Origin: DATMBL01 sp050735975
GTDB taxonomy: Bacteria > Desulfobacterota > Binatia > UBA9968
Direction of reading: 5' to 3'
Length of the DNA: 17,875 nt
Assembly: GCA_050735975.1 (NCBI GenBank)
Contig: JBOHVS010000125.1
Coordinates: forward strand, 1-17,875
Shown here: positions 1 through 5,926 of the stretch, in pieces
How the letters are laid out: the number at the start of each line of letters is the position of its first letter
Numbering within the stretch: position 1 is the stretch's first letter
Position numbers and translations under genes: made by a program
Notes under the pieces: generated by a model
Database searches by the model: none
Told to the model about the DNA's origin: nothing
Seen by the model: the letters and a program-made list of their open reading frames with translations, nothing else

Positions 1-26
1 GCGGATGCGACAAGTTGGACTTGCTA

Positions 27-49
27 ATGGTAAATCCTTTACGTACCAT
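27..49. promoter_or_regulatory. Inverted repeat in the upstream region of the FGE-fold gene
   Basis: Arms ATGGTA (27-32) and TACCAT (44-49) are exact reverse complements around an 11-base loop, with a second nested pairing GTAAA/TTTAC. It lies about 20 bases before the ATG at 70, where no Shine-Dalgarno is visible. A TTGGAC hexamer at 15-20 could be a -35 element, but no good -10 follows it. The dyad could be an operator or a small hairpin; this is inference from symmetry alone. Confidence 0.25.
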
Positions 50-69
50 GCGTGAAATATTGATAGTTT

Positions 70-885
70 ATGATCGAATGGCCGCGTCCGAAGGAACTCG
101 TCTTCTGGCTGTGCATCTTTAGCGTGCTCGTCGGCGATCGAATTGAGCCCGCGGGTTCTCCCGATTACAGCGATATGGCGCGTATCCCGGCCGGTTTGTT
201 TCCCATGGGTAGCAATGACGGACCGGCGGATGAGCGGCCGCAACACAAGGCCGATGTCGCTGAATTTTTCGTCGATCGAATGCCGGTGACGAATGCGCAA
301 TTTGCGCGCTTCATAGGCACTGCCGGAATTCAAGCGCCGGACGGACAACGCTGGTACGACGTGGATGACGGCGATGCGCGGATACATCGCGGCGAGGAAA
401 AGTGGCAAGCCGATCCGGGATTCGAAAACCATCCGGTCGCGGAAGTCTCGTGGTACGGGGCCGTCGCGTACTGTACGGCGCTGGGGAAGCGCTTGCCCAC
501 TGAAGCCGAATGGGAGAAAGCGGCCCGCGGGACCGAAGGGAGAAAATACCCTTGGGGCAGTGAAGCACCGGATCGGACGAGGGCTCATTTCGGCGGCGGT
601 TGGAATGACACCCGTCCGGTCGGGAGGTTTCCCAAAGGGGCGAGTCCTTATGGAGTGTTAGATATGGCGGGAAATGGTTGGGAATGGGTGAGCAGCGCTT
701 ACGTCCCATATCCGTACAATCCTACCGATGGTCGCGAAGATATGCGCCGTTCCGCGGTTCGCGGCACGCGCGGCGGCGGCCATGATTCCTCTGCCGAAGA
801 ATTGACGGCGACTCACCGCGGGAAAAACGTGTCGCGCAATCCGCGCTCCGGGCATCATAACATCGGATTTCGCTGCGCCCGTTGA
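70..885 (+). CDS. Exported FGE-sulfatase (SUMF1/PvdO/NirV-type) fold protein
   Basis: A 271-residue protein. Residues 10-22 form a hydrophobic segment after a short charged N-terminus, which reads as a signal peptide or anchor, so the domain probably acts outside the cytoplasm. From residue 36 the family landmarks appear in order: IPAGLFPMGS, PVTNAQFARF, PVAEVSWYGAVAYC, RLPTEAEWEKAARG, YPWG, DMAGNGWEW (family usually GNVWEW), RGG near 235 and GFRCAR at the very end. Only Cys15, 135 and 269 are present. The cysteine pair that binds copper in true formylglycine-generating enzymes, expected in the stretch after RGG, is absent, so sulfatase activation is unlikely. The DinB-like iron-binding domain of the ergothioneine sulfoxide synthase EgtB is also absent. 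A role in cofactor or protein modification, as for PvdO or NirV, is possible but not shown. It heads a probable operon with the LysE exporter 26 bp downstream. ATG at 70 keeps the signal segment; Met36 would give the bare domain. Confidence 0.85.
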   Translation: MIEWPRPKELVFWLCIFSVLVGDRIEPAGSPDYSDMARIPAGLFPMGSNDGPADERPQHKADVAEFFVDRMPVTNAQFARFIGTAGIQAPDGQRWYDVDDGDARIHRGEEKWQADPGFENHPVAEVSWYGAVAYCTALGKRLPTEAEWEKAARGTEGRKYPWGSEAPDRTRAHFGGGWNDTRPVGRFPKGASPYGVLDMAGNGWEWVSSAYVPYPYNPTDGREDMRRSAVRGTRGGGHDSSAEELTATHRGKNVSRNPRSGHHNIGFRCAR

Positions 886-911
886 AATGAGTTCTTCAGG
901 ACCGGTTAAGC

Positions 912-1550
912 GTGCCAGTCTATCTCTTTCTCCAGGGCGTGATCATGGGGTTTGTCGTTGCGGTGCCGGTTGGTCCCATGGGATTGCTCTGCATCAATCG
1001 TGCTTTGTCGATGGGGCCTCTCACCGGTTTCTATTCCGGCTTCGGCGTGGCCACCGCCGACGCTCTGGCCGCCGGAATTGCCGCACTCGGGCTTACCTTG
1101 ATCTCTGAGTTTTTAGTCGATCATCAAACGTTGCTGCAGATTGCGGGTGGGTTTGCGCTTTGTTACCTCGGCGTGAAGATTTACCGCACAGAGCCAAGGG
1201 CAGGGGCGCCCGTCAATAACGTCAATAGCTTGGCGGCGGCCTACGCGACGACGTTTATCCTTACATTCTCAAATCCAGTGACGATTTTGTCTTTCTTCGC
1301 CATTTATGCGGGCTGGGGAGTGGAGAGTTTGAGCGGCCACTATCTCGGCGTCGCGACATTGACGGCGGGTGTCTTCGTCGGCTCGGTCTTATGGTGGGTG
1401 ATTCTGGCAGGCGGCCTCGTTCTATTCCATGATCGGTTCAGTCATCATGTGTTGGAATGGATTCACAAAGTCTCAGGGGTGGTAATCGCCGGGTTTGGGA
1501 TTGTGGTATTCTTAAGTCTCTGGAAAGCAAATCTCGGGACAGGACCGTGA
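912..1550 (+). CDS. LysE/RhtB-family amino-acid or metabolite exporter
   Basis: A 212-residue, very hydrophobic protein with about six membrane segments, the usual size for the family. It carries the LysE/RhtB N-terminal signature around GPMGLLCINRAL followed by GFGVATADALAAG, and the conserved NPVTILSFFAIYAG in the middle. Members export amino acids or small related compounds by proton exchange in the inner membrane; the substrate here cannot be read from sequence. The chosen start is GTG at 912, with a CAGGA Shine-Dalgarno at 897-901 ten bases upstream; ATG at 945 is the alternative but would remove most of the first membrane helix. The TGA stop overlaps the ATG of the desaturase gene (ATGA-type junction), so the two are probably translationally coupled. 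Confidence 0.88.
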   Translation: MPVYLFLQGVIMGFVVAVPVGPMGLLCINRALSMGPLTGFYSGFGVATADALAAGIAALGLTLISEFLVDHQTLLQIAGGFALCYLGVKIYRTEPRAGAPVNNVNSLAAAYATTFILTFSNPVTILSFFAIYAGWGVESLSGHYLGVATLTAGVFVGSVLWWVILAGGLVLFHDRFSHHVLEWIHKVSGVVIAGFGIVVFLSLWKANLGTGP

Positions 1551-2569
1551 TGACCAACCGCGCTACGGTTACAGCGGAAAGCATAGGGGGCGTTTCCACA
1601 GGCCTCAACCTGTTTCTTGCCGCCCTCTACGTTTTGGTGAACGTCTTCCAGTTTTTGATCCTTCCCTCCTGGCTTTTACGTGAAGATCTTCGGTGGAGCT
1701 TGCTGCTTTTGCCGTTGGCCTTTCTTACGAATCCATTCTGGAGCCTGATTCACGAAGCTATCCACGACCTGCTTCACCCTAACCGCCGCCTGAATGCCAT
1801 AGCCGGCCGGCTGTTGGCCGTAATGTTTGGTTCGCCGTTTCGAATCCTGCGCTCGAGTCACCTCCTGCATCACAAGTTGAATCGCGCGCCGGCCGAGGGA
1901 ACGGAGTATTACGAGCGCGGAAAGCGGCCGGTCCTCGTGGCCGCAACAGGCTACTACTTTCAAATCTTGGGAGGACTCTATCTGGCCGAGATCATGAGCC
2001 CGCTGCTGTTTTTTCTCCCTCGTTCGGCTATTCGAAGCGTTAAGGAGCGCTTCGTGGACCGAGAAAGCGTCAGCGGAATTTTGCTGCAGAGCTGGACCCG
2101 GCGCGATTCGGTGAGAGAAATTCGAATCGACGGGGGGCTAATTATCCTTCTATTTACTCTGAGCCTCATCTGTTATGGGAGCTACTGGCCGCTGCTGGTG
2201 TTGGTTCTAGCCGGAAGAGGGCTTTTGATCTCGTTCCTGGACAACGTCTATCATTATCGAACGCCGGTCAACGACATCTTTTACGCCAACAATCTCCGGC
2301 TTCCGAGGATTTTGGCCAAGCCCATGCTCAACTTTAATCTGCACGGTGTTCATCACCGCAATCCTTCCGTCCCTTGGAAACGGCTGCCCCTCGCATTTCG
2401 GGAGCAGGCTCAGACTTATCACGGGAATTATTTCGCCGCCGCCGCGCGGCAGCTAGCCGGTCCTACAGCGTTGCAGGACCTGCCTGGGCCGGACGTGGCG
2501 CAATGTAACAGAGACTCAAGCATAATCGGGCAGCTGCCACCTGATGTCGAACACCTAAATGCCATATGA
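1550..2569 (+). CDS. Membrane fatty-acid desaturase/hydroxylase family protein, C-terminus altered by an IS
   Basis: A 339-residue integral membrane protein with the three histidine boxes of the diiron desaturase family (PF00487 type): HEAIHD at 68-73, HLLHH at 104-108 and HGVHH at 265-269, with hydrophobic spans between them. Such enzymes use oxygen and an electron donor to desaturate or hydroxylate a lipid or other hydrophobic substrate; the substrate is not predictable here. The start at 1550 overlaps the stop of the exporter; the open frame continues upstream to 1457 but only as a shadow of that gene. The last 13 residues (327-339) are encoded by the left end of an insertion sequence. Joining the sequence across the 6-bp target duplication gives a native end of Ile326-Arg-Arg-stop, with the old stop now at 3915-3917, so the original protein was 328 residues. 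All catalytic histidines lie well upstream, so activity is probably kept. Confidence 0.87.
   Translation: MTNRATVTAESIGGVSTGLNLFLAALYVLVNVFQFLILPSWLLREDLRWSLLLLPLAFLTNPFWSLIHEAIHDLLHPNRRLNAIAGRLLAVMFGSPFRILRSSHLLHHKLNRAPAEGTEYYERGKRPVLVAATGYYFQILGGLYLAEIMSPLLFFLPRSAIRSVKERFVDRESVSGILLQSWTRRDSVREIRIDGGLIILLFTLSLICYGSYWPLLVLVLAGRGLLISFLDNVYHYRTPVNDIFYANNLRLPRILAKPMLNFNLHGVHHRNPSVPWKRLPLAFREQAQTYHGNYFAAAARQLAGPTALQDLPGPDVAQCNRDSSIIGQLPPDVEHLNAI
2522..2527. repeat. Target-site duplication, left copy (ATAATC)
   Basis: ATAATC directly precedes the GGG that starts the left IS terminus and is repeated exactly after the CCC that ends the right terminus. It marks a 6-bp target duplication. Confidence 0.8.
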
Positions 2570-2579
2570 TGTCGAACAG
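2528..2579. repeat. IS left end: terminal inverted repeat plus tandem internal core copy
   Basis: The outer core TGATGTCGAACAC (2542-2554) and the inner core TGATGTCGAACAG (2567-2579) are 25 bp apart, in the same orientation. They match the inverted pair at the right end. Paired cores are probably the transposase binding sites. Confidence 0.8.
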
Positions 2580-2605
2580 GTCTGCTATGGTCGATGGAAA
2601 CACGA

Positions 2606-2613
2606 AAGAAGGA
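2606..2613 (+). promoter_or_regulatory. Strong Shine-Dalgarno before the transposase leader peptide
   Basis: AAGAAGGA ends nine bases before ATG 2623, a near-ideal ribosome binding site. It does not serve the ATG at 2661, which has no comparable site, so initiation in this IS is expected at 2623. Confidence 0.65.
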
Positions 2614-2622
2614 CAATCGACC

Positions 2623-2667
2623 ATGGTTAAAAAAGTTCTCAGCTTGAAAGACGTAAAGCAATGGTAA
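2623..2667 (+). CDS. 14-residue leader peptide, or displaced N-terminus of the transposase
   Basis: ATG with a strong Shine-Dalgarno encodes MVKKVLSLKDVKQW and ends at TAA, which overlaps the ATG of the next ORF in the string ATGGTAA. The peptide is one base out of frame with the transposase ORF. If one G were added after TGG, it would continue KQW-VSAVRRGESL, a helix-like lead-in to the helix-turn-helix domain. This is therefore either the original transposase N-terminus cut off by a one-base deletion, or a coupling leader from which ribosomes restart. Confidence 0.5.
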   Translation: MVKKVLSLKDVKQW

Positions 2668-3833
2668 GCGCTGTTCGAAGAGGTGAGTCGTTGCGACAGG
2701 TGGCGCGACGCTTTCGCGTGAGCGTTTCCACGGTGCATTATTGGGTCGATCGCGCTGAGGGCCAAAGGTTGACCCGAGTCGATTGGGGTGACCGATCCCA
2801 CCGACCTCATAACATTCAGCGAACCAAGCGGAGTGTTGAAAACCTGATTGTTAAGGTACGTACCCAGCTCAAGGACAACAGCATCTTGGGAGAATACGGA
2901 GCTGAGGCCATTCAGCGAGAAATGCTCGCTCGGGGTGCGACTGCACTTCCCGCACTGCGTACCATTGGGCGGATTTTGGAGCGGCGCGGTGCTTTGGATG
3001 GTCGACATCGAAGACGTCATCCGCCACCTCCAGCCGGTTGGTACTTGCCCGAGGTGGCAGCTCGGAGAAGCGAACTCGATAGCTTCGATGTTGTCGAGGG
3101 CTTGGTCATTGAAGGCGGAACTGGAGTCGAAGTTCTCAATGCGGTATCGCTGCACGGAGGTTTGATCGCCTCTTGGCCAGATCGGACCATCTTCGCTCAT
3201 ACGGTTGTCCAAGCTCTGATTGAACACTGGAAATCTTTCGGGCTGCCGGCCTACGCCCAATTTGATAACGACACCCGTTTTCAAGGCGCTCACCAGTTTA
3301 GGGATACCATCGGACGCGTCATCCGCCTTTGCCTGAGCTTGGGAGTGACCACAGTCTTTGCTCCGCCACGAGAAACCGGGTTCCAGGCTGCTGTCGAAAG
3401 CTTTAACGCTCGCTGGCAAGCTAAAGTCTGGCAGCGCTTCCATTTCGACTCTCTGGCCGCCGTGCAAGCTCAGTCGGCTAAATATGCCATTGCTCACCGT
3501 CAGCGGGCTCGTTTGCGCATCGAAGCTGCGCCGCGTAGACGTCGGTTTCCCCGCTCTTGGAGACTCGATCTCCAAGCTCAGCCTCGGGGCTGCATTATCT
3601 ACTTGCGCAGGACAGATTCCCGCGGTCGGCTCAGCCTGCTCGGCCACTCTTTCGACGTCGAACCTACTTGGCCCCACCGCTTGGTTCGTGCTCACGTTGA
3701 TCTCACAGCTGAACAAATCCGATTTTTTGCACTGCGACGCCGTGAGCCAAACTGGCATCACCTTCTGAGCACCGTTGCGTATCATTTGCCCAAAAGAAAG
3801 TTCATCGATGTACGAAAATTCTCAAACATTTAA
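2661..3833 (+). CDS. IS transposase, HTH plus DDE integrase core
   Basis: A 390-residue protein. Residues 1-30 hold a helix-turn-helix of the Hin/IS3-OrfA type (SLRQVARRFRVSVSTVHYWV after Glu9), so it should bind the IS ends. Residues about 140-260 are an RNase-H-like DDE core: first acidic residue near Asp143 (SFDVVEG), Asp202 in QFDNDT, and Glu246 in AAVESFNARWQ preceded by FAPPRETGFQ. The basic C-terminal region is of the usual kind. All three catalytic acids appear present. The annotated start is the first ATG of the open frame and probably not the native start, since the frame upstream is offset by one base (see the leader peptide at 2623). A long reverse-strand ORF over the same region is only its shadow. 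Confidence 0.83.
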   Translation: MVSAVRRGESLRQVARRFRVSVSTVHYWVDRAEGQRLTRVDWGDRSHRPHNIQRTKRSVENLIVKVRTQLKDNSILGEYGAEAIQREMLARGATALPALRTIGRILERRGALDGRHRRRHPPPPAGWYLPEVAARRSELDSFDVVEGLVIEGGTGVEVLNAVSLHGGLIASWPDRTIFAHTVVQALIEHWKSFGLPAYAQFDNDTRFQGAHQFRDTIGRVIRLCLSLGVTTVFAPPRETGFQAAVESFNARWQAKVWQRFHFDSLAAVQAQSAKYAIAHRQRARLRIEAAPRRRRFPRSWRLDLQAQPRGCIIYLRRTDSRGRLSLLGHSFDVEPTWPHRLVRAHVDLTAEQIRFFALRRREPNWHHLLSTVAYHLPKRKFIDVRKFSNI

Positions 3834-3902
3834 CTGTTCGACATCATCTGGCATGTACACGATTCAAACTAAAAGTGTTCGACATCATCTGACATGTGTC
3901 CC
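3834..3902. repeat. IS right end: terminal inverted repeat plus inner core copy
   Basis: Inner core CTGTTCGACATCA (3834-3846) and outer core GTGTTCGACATCA (3875-3887), 41 bp apart, mirror the two cores at the left end. The terminus continues to CCC at 3902. The inner copy begins directly after the transposase stop codon. Confidence 0.8.
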
Positions 3903-3908
3903 ATAATC
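3903..3908. repeat. Target-site duplication, right copy (ATAATC)
   Basis: Exact copy of 2522-2527 next to the right IS terminus. Immediately after it, CGG AGG TAA (3909-3917) is the stranded native 3' end of the desaturase gene. Confidence 0.8.
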
Positions 3909-3936
3909 CGGAGGTAAACTCGCAGCGAAATGAAAA

Positions 3937-3969
3937 TCCTGGCCGTCGCCCCTTATCGACGAGCCAGGA
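3937..3969 (-). terminator. Rho-independent terminator of egtD
   Basis: The arms TCCTGGCCGTCG (3937-3948) and CGACGAGCCAGGA (3957-3969) pair over 12 bp with one bulged A around an 8-base loop. On the reverse strand the stem is followed by TTTTCATTT, a T-rich tail. It begins right after the egtD stop. The stem may also stop forward transcripts leaving the desaturase/IS, but there is no T tract on that side. Confidence 0.7.
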
Positions 3970-3970
3970 C

Positions 3971-5002
3971 TCAAGCGGCTTTCTTGAAGAGTAAGAGCGA
4001 AAACCATTCTTGCCGATCGCTGTAATGCGCCACCGGCGCGAGAGCGAAGTAGTTCAGTTGTTCCTGGAGGCGGATCGGATCGAACTTTCGGCTGATCTCT
4101 ACCAATATCTTCTCATCCCGTTCCCACCGGAAAGAAGTTTCATAGGCTCGAAACTCGATTTCTTGGGTCACATCGGCGACGGCGCGCATCTCGATCTGTT
4201 GCCACTCAGGATTGTACCGGGACTGGTAGCGCATCTTGGCGAGGTCGAAGTTGCTGTTGAGCAGCCGGTTGACGTTTCGGAAAACGTTAAGAATGAACTC
4301 GGCAGTCAGCCCTTGAGAGTCATCGTAGGCCTTCTCCAACATCTCGACGGATTTGATGCGATCGGCGCCCAGCAGCAGAAAATCATTCGGACCCATGGAT
4401 CGGGACAGCCGGCGGAAAAAACGAGGCAAGCTCGTGTGATTGAAGTTGCCGATGGTGCTGCCGAGAAATACGAAAAGCGTAGGCAGCTCCTGGTCGATGC
4501 TCGAGAGCCCGTCTTCGTAGAGCGCGTGCAAGCCATGAAATTCAAGCTCGGGATAGTTTGCATACACGAAGTCTCTCGACATGACCAGCCCAGGCAAACT
4601 CACGTCAATAGGCGCGAATATACCGCGGCCTCGCTGGTGGAGCTGTTCCCTTAAAAGATGCGTGGTCTTTTTAGAGGAGCCGGCGCCCAGCTCGACAATG
4701 GCTTCTACCGGCGCGGCGGCGATGATTCTCCGTGCTTCCTGCTCCAGGATGGAGTTCTCGGTCCGGGTCAAGTAGTACTCCGGTAGCTCGCAAATCCTTT
4801 CGAAAAGTTCGGAGCCCCGTTCATCATAGAGATGGTATGCCTCAAGCCACCGGGGCTGATCCCAGAGCGTGGTTAGGATTGAGAGGGCCGGGCTCTCGTG
4901 GGGCCGCTCTAAGACAGCAGACCAGATGCCGGGAGCGGCGATGCGCCAGCTATTTTTCTGCTCGCTTGAGAACAACCTTGAAGACGCAGTGCCATCGATC
5001 AT
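3971..5002 (-). CDS. egtD: L-histidine N-alpha-methyltransferase (hercynine synthase)
   Basis: A 343-residue cytoplasmic SAM-dependent methyltransferase that trimethylates histidine to hercynine, the first committed step to ergothioneine. Recognised against mycobacterial EgtD (321 residues): YDERGSELFERICELPEYYLTRTE at 59-82, SAM-binding ELGAGSSKKT at 104-113, FLGSTIGNFN, AYDDSQGLTAEFILNV, QQIEMRA and ILVEISRKF. The residues known to hold the histidine substrate have clear counterparts: the Tyr of LPEYY, the Asn of IGN, the Tyr of AYDD and the Glu of VEIS. ATG at 5002 is chosen because homology begins soon after it; the open frame upstream to 5599 only shadows the divergent ATPase gene. No Shine-Dalgarno is visible, and a possible promoter places the transcript start at the ATG. 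It is divergent from an EgtUV-like importer, convergent to the desaturase, and has its own terminator. No egtB with a DinB half, egtC or egtE is in the window. Confidence 0.92.
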   Translation of the reverse strand: MIDGTASSRLFSSEQKNSWRIAAPGIWSAVLERPHESPALSILTTLWDQPRWLEAYHLYDERGSELFERICELPEYYLTRTENSILEQEARRIIAAAPVEAIVELGAGSSKKTTHLLREQLHQRGRGIFAPIDVSLPGLVMSRDFVYANYPELEFHGLHALYEDGLSSIDQELPTLFVFLGSTIGNFNHTSLPRFFRRLSRSMGPNDFLLLGADRIKSVEMLEKAYDDSQGLTAEFILNVFRNVNRLLNSNFDLAKMRYQSRYNPEWQQIEMRAVADVTQEIEFRAYETSFRWERDEKILVEISRKFDPIRLQEQLNYFALAPVAHYSDRQEWFSLLLFKKAA

Positions 5003-5009
5003 TAATACG

Positions 5010-5040
5010 ACTATAAAAGGAAACTTGGTAGAATGTCCAA
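5010..5040 (-). promoter_or_regulatory. Possible sigma-70-type promoter of egtD
   Basis: On the reverse strand a TTGGAC -35 (5035-5040) and a TATAGT -10 (5010-5015) are 19 bases apart, slightly long. The -10 ends seven bases before the egtD ATG, so the transcript would be leaderless or nearly so, which agrees with the missing Shine-Dalgarno. Confidence 0.4.
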
Positions 5041-5158
5041 TACCGATCGTGTTAGCGTGTTCTGGAACGAAGCGTAGCAGCTCACGTTGATTTGCGACGA
5101 GACCGCGGCAGGATGCTTCGCTCAGCATGAGATTTGCACATACTCTAACAAAGCAGTG

Positions 5159-5926
5159 ATGGCGGCGCTCGCGAAAAGCATAGAATTCCGTGATGTCAGC
5201 TTCCGGCTGCCCGACGGCAAGGCGCTGCTCGAGGAGTTGAATCTGGAAGTTTCGGAAGGGGAAACTCTGGTTCTCCTGGGCAGAAGCGGGTCGGGAAAAA
5301 CCACGACGATGAAGCTTATAAACCGGCTGATCGATCCGACCAGCGGGGAGGTGCGTGTCGGGGGCAAAGCGACGTTGGAATGGGACCCCATCAAGCTTCG
5401 CCGACGGATCGGCTACGTGATCCAGGAAGTCGGGCTGTTCCCGCACTTCAGCGTTGAAGAAAATATCGCCGTCGTGCCGAGACTCGAAGGTTGGGAGCCG
5501 GACAGGGTCAAATCGCGTGCTCACGAGCTGCTGAACCTGGTCGGGCTTGATCCGGAGAAGTTCGTCTCCCGCCTGCCCAAGGAGCTTTCCGGCGGGCAAC
5601 GTCAGAGGGTCGGTGTTGCGCGCGCGCTGGCCGCCGACCCGCCGTTCATTCTTCTGGACGAGCCGTTCGGAGCTCTCGATCCGATCACGCGGCGCGAGAT
5701 CCAGGTTGAATTCCGTTCATTGCAAGAGCGGTTGAGGAAAACGATGGTGTTCGTTACCCATGACGTGCGCGAGGCCTTTTTTCTGGCATCACAAATCTGT
5801 CTCCTAAGAGACGGAAGGGCGGTTCTCATCGGCAAGCCGGAGGATTTTCTAAAATCCGCCGACGCGGAGGTCCAAGCTTTCATCGGCTGCCTCGACGGAT
5901 CCCAGGTGACGGAGAAGCGCTCATGA
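5159..5926 (+). CDS. ABC importer ATPase, OpuCA/ProV-like (EgtV-like)
   Basis: A 255-residue ATP-binding subunit on the cytoplasmic face of an importer for a quaternary-amine-type solute. Walker A GRSGSGKTT (41-49), Q-loop Gln89, signature LSGGQRQR (143-150), Walker B ILLDEP (164-169) and switch His201 are all intact. The motif spacing and DPITRREIQVEFRSLQ match the OpuCA/ProV class. The tandem CBS domains found at the C-terminus of many OpuCA proteins are absent; the chain ends soon after the nucleotide-binding domain. ATG 5159 (or the adjacent GTG 5156) is chosen because SIEFRDVSF, the typical first strand, follows; the open frame extends to 5087 without a ribosome site. The stop overlaps the permease start as ATGA. 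Divergent from egtD, with 156 bp between starts, which suggests ergothioneine, hercynine or a related betaine as substrate; glycine betaine/choline remains possible. Confidence 0.9.
   Translation: MAALAKSIEFRDVSFRLPDGKALLEELNLEVSEGETLVLLGRSGSGKTTTMKLINRLIDPTSGEVRVGGKATLEWDPIKLRRRIGYVIQEVGLFPHFSVEENIAVVPRLEGWEPDRVKSRAHELLNLVGLDPEKFVSRLPKELSGGQRQRVGVARALAADPPFILLDEPFGALDPITRREIQVEFRSLQERLRKTMVFVTHDVREAFFLASQICLLRDGRAVLIGKPEDFLKSADAEVQAFIGCLDGSQVTEKRS
5911..5914 (+). promoter_or_regulatory. Shine-Dalgarno of the permease-binding-protein fusion
   Basis: GGAG lies eight bases before ATG 5923, inside the end of the ATPase gene. It supports the overlapping start and coupled translation. Confidence 0.55.

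Larger units (their letters stand above)
2528..3902 (+). mobile_element. Complete insertion sequence of about 1375 bp with DDE transposase
   Basis: Both ends carry imperfect terminal inverted repeats: left 2528-2554 begins GGGCAGC and ends TGATGTCGAACAC; right 3875-3902 reads, inverted, GGGACAC to the same TGATGTCGAACAC. Each end has a second internal copy of the TGATGTCGAACA core (2567-2579 left; 3834-3846 right, inverted). The 6-bp direct repeat ATAATC flanks the element (2522-2527, 3903-3908). It carries one transposase of the rve/DDE type resembling IS481/IS3-class integrase cores; I cannot assign the exact IS family. It has landed in the last codons of the desaturase gene, between that gene and the convergent egtD. 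Confidence 0.88.

Noticed and set aside
70..885. Calling this gene egtB
   Set aside because: The DinB-like half with the iron-binding histidines is missing and there is a signal segment; only the FGE fold is shared.
1457..1549. Upstream extension of the desaturase
   Set aside because: It overlaps the exporter gene out of frame with non-membrane-like, charged residues; the ATGA junction at 1550 is the natural start.
2629..2635. A AAA AAG slippery heptamer for programmed -1 frameshifting in the IS
   Set aside because: In the frame of the ATG at 2623 the heptamer has the wrong phase (codons AAA AAA GTT). A slip there would also bypass the KQW-VSAV join that looks natural.
2463..3785. 440-residue reverse-strand ORF across the IS
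   Set aside because: It is fully antisense to the transposase, has low-complexity Ser/Gln-rich content and no recognisable domain. The forward frame has the HTH and DDE motifs.
5003..5599. N-terminal extension of egtD over the ATPase gene
   Set aside because: The open frame continues but shadows the ABC ATPase, and EgtD homology starts just after ATG 5002.
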